From Crocodylus rhombifer (Eukaryota; Chordata; Crocodylia; Crocodylidae): DNA of 64,000 bases. A program made the position numbers and the translations under genes. Numbering within the stretch: position 1 is the first letter of the stretch; every line of letters starts with the position of its first letter. Location of the stretch: contig JAVSML010024002.1 of NCBI GenBank assembly GCA_038503035.1, positions 1,225,794 to 1,289,793 of the forward strand. Direction: 5' to 3'. This document shows positions 60,356 through 64,000 of the stretch, one piece after another. The notes under the pieces are model-generated. The model made no database searches. It worked only from the letters and a program-made list of their open reading frames with translations, and was not told the DNA's origin.

Positions 60356-61340
60356 TATGGAACCATAGAATCCTAGAAAAATAAAGCTGGAAGGGACCCT
60401 GTCTAATTCAACCCCTGGTTCAAGCAGGATCATTGCTTTTTAAATTATCTTATCCAAGTGTTTTTCTAACATATTCTTAACAACTTCCAGGGATGGGTTC
60501 TACATTATCTGAAGGTAATCTGTTCCATAGCTTAGCCACTGCCACTGTTAGAAAGTTCTTCATATTAGCCAACTTAAACTTCTCTTCTTGCAATTTAAGA
60601 TTGTTACTTCTCCTGGCCCCTAGACACAGAGAATAATCTATCATTTTCCTCTTTGGCTAGGGAGAGAAATTACACATAATCTGGTATAAATGAATTGGAA
60701 ACTGGTTCAGATCTGTAACACAACAGAAATTCAGTGTACATAAACCACTTACAAAATGGCCTAAACCAGGTTAAGATAAACCTGGATGGATGCAGTATCA
60801 GACTTAACTGATTTAAGTTAAATTGGTTTATTGAACTTCTGTCCTAGATCCCCTCCAGGTTCAAGTTAACTCACAGTCCCCCAGCATCCCAGGATGCTTT
60901 GCACACCCCCGCCAGCTCCCCACCCCCGATCTCAGGGTGGCTGGGCTAGCTTTGGTCCAAGCTGTCTACTCCAACCAAGCAGGGAGGCATGCTCTAGTGC
61001 CCCACAGTTTCTAGTTTGAGCCCTGCAGGCATGTGGCTGCATTTCCTAAATCAAAAGTGAACGTCCGTTTACTTGCTTATCAGTTCAATCTATGTAGCTA
61101 AGAGTAACCTGTAAAGGCTGAAAAGATTCAGCCTTGGGCTTTTTGACTATTTGTACTTAGCCTTTATGAATGCCCTTCATGTATTTGAGGACCGTTATTA
61201 AATCCTCCTTTAGTCTTCTCTTCTCTAGACTAAATAGTCCTAGTTTTTAAACCTTTCCTCGTAAATCATATTTTCTAGGTCTCTAATTATTTATGTTGCT
61301 TTCTTCTGGTCTCTGCAGTTTGTCCACATCTTTCTTCATG
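60356..61340 (-). mobile_element. CR1 3' fragment, minus strand, interrupted by a MITE
   Basis: The reversed CR1 tail (accatagaatcctagaaaaa, agctggaagggaccctgtct) leads into cttaaacttctcttcttgca and then stops at 60654. It resumes at 61163 with tttatgaatgcccttcatgt and continues to ctctgcagtttgtccac. The gap is exactly the MITE below. Confidence 0.85.
60655..61162 (+). mobile_element. MITE family 'CTGGTTTA', copy 4, nested in CR1, TTT duplications
   Basis: The 508-bp element begins ggctagggagagaaattaca and ends ttgtacttagcc; the right end reverse-complemented is ggctaagtacaa. It is flanked by ttt at 60652-60654 and 61163-61165, and its removal restores continuous CR1 sequence (cctcttt|atgaatg). 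It therefore moved after the CR1 copy inserted, and the nested site fixes its true ends. Confidence 0.85.
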
Positions 61341-61860
61341 TATACTTTCCACCGGAACATAAATGTCAAGTTTAACTTGGGTCCAATTATTTCTCATGTG
61401 AATACATATCTAACATAGTCCTAGTTCTGTTTGTAGTTCCTACTCTCTGTATGCAGCTCCAAATCACCTTAGAGCACAGGGCCATGCCTTAGTATAAAAA
61501 ATGTGTCCTCGGTGTTTGCTGAAGTAAAGACAAAATTAAAAGTCATTGTCAGATTTCTTTATCAGGAAGTTCACAATTTTATCAAAGACAATAGCAGTCA
61601 TCTTGGTCACAGTTTGTTTTCTGGAACTATTGTTTAAGTGAGGTCTTCATTATTGGATTCTTAAGCTTTTTATTCTACCCCAGAGAGACACTAAGGATGA
61701 GTAAATTGCTTTCAATAAAATAAAAATTCATTGCAGCCCTCAAATCTCCACCCAGTTTTAGAATCAAGCTATAAAGACGTCAAAATATTTAAACATGTAG
61801 GTTTGATTTATTTTATTTATTTTCTTTTATCCAACTTTTTTCACTCAAATTTACAGTCTC
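61341..61860. other. Intronic DNA, no exon seen
   Basis: Nothing supported. Confidence 0.4.
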
Positions 61861-62075
61861 AGGAAGCCTGGTCTCATGGCTGAGCCACTGGAGTGAGGTT
61901 TAGGTTCAATTCCAGATGCTTACGCATACTTCCTATGTGACTTCAGGTAATCTCTCTGTGCCGGAGTTTCCCATTTGTAATTAGGGATAATGGTACTCTG
62001 TTTTTCCTGCTTTCTTGCCACGCTGTCTTTATATTATATATGCTTTGGAGGTCAGGGACTGTCTCTCCCTATTTG
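61861..62075 (+). repeat. MIR-type SINE, nearly full length
   Basis: The head tggctgagccactggagtga and the box B-like ggttcaattcc resemble a tRNA-derived promoter. The core tatgtgacttcaggtaatct, then ctctgtgccggagtttccca, then tttgtaattagggataat follows the MIR consensus order, and ggtcagggactgtctc ends it. Confidence 0.75.
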
Positions 62076-64000
62076 TTTCTACAGCAATAGGGTCCTATTT
62101 GAATTTCCAGGTATGAACATAATGCAAATAATACATAAGCAGAACAAAAGATTCAAACACATTTTCTGTACCAGAAGTAATTCTCATTTATTTTTAATGG
62201 AACCAGAAGTAAAAACTTTAAAACAAACAAGAAACAAAATAAATCCCCCAACCCCCAACCCTGCAAAACCCTACCTTGTGAGCAATTCAGGTATCATATT
62301 TCCAGCCTACTTTTGCAAACTCATGAGATTTAGACACTTGAAAATTGCATCAAAACTTGGAACAGCTTTATTTTTGTTGTCAAGTGACTGAAACTCATTT
62401 GGTGTATGGTTATTATAAAGACTTCGGAAAGTTTATTTACTTTTTTTTTTTTAAATAAATGTATTAATTTTCGCTTACCACTTATTCAAGGTTAAATGAT
62501 TATTTCAGTGATACTTGCTAGCATAAATATTTCAAAGGTGAATATTTTATCTTGTATTCCTCTTGTGTGAGTGATTTATTATACACAGTGTTCTATATAA
62601 GAAGACAGTAACAATATTTTAGCTGATTCTGTTCAATTAATGTAATGTGAAAATGTTGCATAATTCCTTATCCTATACAGTCTTGTTGTTTCCTTTAGTC
62701 TTCCATTACTATTGTTGCCTTTCTGGCTGCCCTTGAAGGCCGTTCTTCACAGACATGATTTTCACTCTCTCTTGCTCTCTCCATTCCCCAGTTTTTAATT
62801 TTTCATTTATGTTTTCAGGTGTTCTTAGCAGTATCAATAGACTAGAACACTATAGATTACCAGGGGACTTCTAGGTGTCATATAAGAAGAATGACTGTTT
62901 TCCAAAACAAGCTGTGCAATCCCTAAGGTTCTGGCATACCTGACTATGATGAGTGTTACTAGGCATGGAAAATGTTTCTGAAAAGCTAATCCCATGCTGT
63001 GTATGAGTGTTAAGGAAAACCATCCACTTCTTCCAAGGGTTCTGACCTTTCTTCAGGAGTTAAAACTGGAACAATGGTCCTTATTTATAAATGGCTTCCT
63101 TTATTTTCCATAAGGAATACAAAAGGAGAATTTCTCCTTCCCTTCAATTGTTCTTTTATTGCCTAGTATTCACTGCCTTAGTTGCTTTATTCAAATACAG
63201 TACATTTAAGTTACAAATAAACAACAACCTATGTGTTATTTTGAAATAACAGGCATTATGGATCTTAACATCTTCAGAAAACCAAGCCCTGCAGTGCTAC
63301 CCATTGACAAATGCTCAGGCATATTTGCCCTCATGAATAAGATAATATGCATAACTATTTTCACTTAGGCCTAGCGCAGTGCAACTGTGATATGGTCCTT
63401 GTATTAATCATTCTAACTTTTATCACCACTATTTTAGATTACTGTACTCTGTGGCCATGGTCCAAAAGGACCTGCAGTGAGCATGAATCCTTTAACAAGG
63501 TGTGGCTGAGGCTTGCTTGTATGTGGAAAGATCCAACTGCCTGCTCCCTACTACACGGTCTTCTTTGTAAACTTCAGGTGTTTGATATTAAACTATAGAG
63601 ATAGGATTAAAAAACTAATAAATTCACTCTAAGGCATGTTGTCCATTGACATGAGTGCACTTTGGAATGAACCAGGTAGCACTATACAACTTTGTCTATA
63701 GTTGACACACAGACCCATTCTCTAGCCAAGTTCAGCGTAACAATTGATGTTAGATGAAGGTGTTAGAGCTAAATACCACACACATATGTCATAACATATA
63801 TGTGTTTGTCACAAGGGGTGGAAGGGGGAATGCTGATTAAAAAGGGTTTTTAGTAGCAGGTGTTAGTTTTGGAATTTCCTATTGGGAACTTTAGAAAATG
63901 GTGCAAAGTCTGTCTGACTTGTCACAAGGACATTTGCTAAATGAAGTTGTAGCTTTTTTAATAGTTGGGTTTGTCCATTGTAAATTCTATGATTTAAATT
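62076..64000. other. Intronic DNA, no exon seen
   Basis: AT-rich sequence to the end of the window. I checked for a phase-1 sema-domain exon and found none. Confidence 0.4.

Larger units (their letters stand above)
37517..64000 (+). other. Intron 1 of the semaphorin gene (start only)
   Basis: Starts with the donor gtaagt at 37517. A second exon should begin in phase 1 and encode the start of the sema domain (in this family a stretch like LDEERxRLYVGAKD). I looked for such coding sequence on the + strand after 37517 and did not find it, so the intron exceeds 26.4 kb. Long first introns are usual in SEMA3A, SEMA3D and SEMA3E and less so in SEMA3G or SEMA3F. Confidence 0.65.

Noticed and set aside
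37517..64000. Second semaphorin exon
   Set aside because: No stretch encoding the expected sema-domain start with a phase-1 acceptor was found on the + strand.

Overview
This is a window of vertebrate nuclear DNA, most likely from a crocodilian (Alligator-like). The evidence is the AT-rich background, CR1 retroposons whose 3' tails read 'agaaactatgaa', MIR-type SINEs, and many short non-autonomous DNA transposons. There is no bacterial-type gene organisation, no CRISPR array and no RNA gene that I can support. Two runs of ten N (10785-10794 and 38041-38050) mark assembly gaps, both inside tandem repeats.

The one host gene I can support is a class 3 semaphorin on the + strand. Its signal-peptide exon lies at 37405-37516 in a CpG island (about 36640-37790) and ends in a GTAAGT donor in phase 1. 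Residues 28-37 (NVPRLRLSYK) and the exon length of 37 codons plus one base match the first coding exon of SEMA3A/E/G-type genes. About 36 kb of upstream non-coding DNA precedes it. At least 26 kb of intron 1 follows, and I found no second exon. The paralogue cannot be fixed from this exon alone.

Upstream region (1-36640): gene-free DNA with inserted repeats. These are a 251-bp MITE (2644), a larger MITE (about 5092-5802), a probable solo LTR with a 4-bp target duplication (6738-8304), a PIF/Harbinger-like MITE with TAA duplications (8382-8852), hAT elements with 8-bp duplications (11348-11893, 33790-34084), a decayed minus-strand APE-type LINE split by a 1.1-kb insertion (about 15.6-20.0 kb), a CR1 copy with reverse transcriptase remnants (21.1-22.9 kb), two foldback elements ending in 'gattcg'-rich sequence (23.4 and 28.3 kb), and a Tc1/mariner-like MITE with TA duplications (27285-27463).

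Intron 1 (37517-64000): a six-copy minisatellite starts about 260 bp after the donor. Further on are several CR1 fragments, a hairpin MITE with perfect 23-bp arms, a hAT foldback element, and four copies of one MITE family, all in + orientation. One of these sits inside a CR1 copy and shows the order of insertion. Single-copy stretches between repeats may hold regulatory elements, but that needs cross-species alignment.

Nothing here looks like a new multi-gene system. The best new material is in the repeats: mobile-element families that can be delimited base by base by their target-site duplications, and several whose interiors are long inverted repeats.
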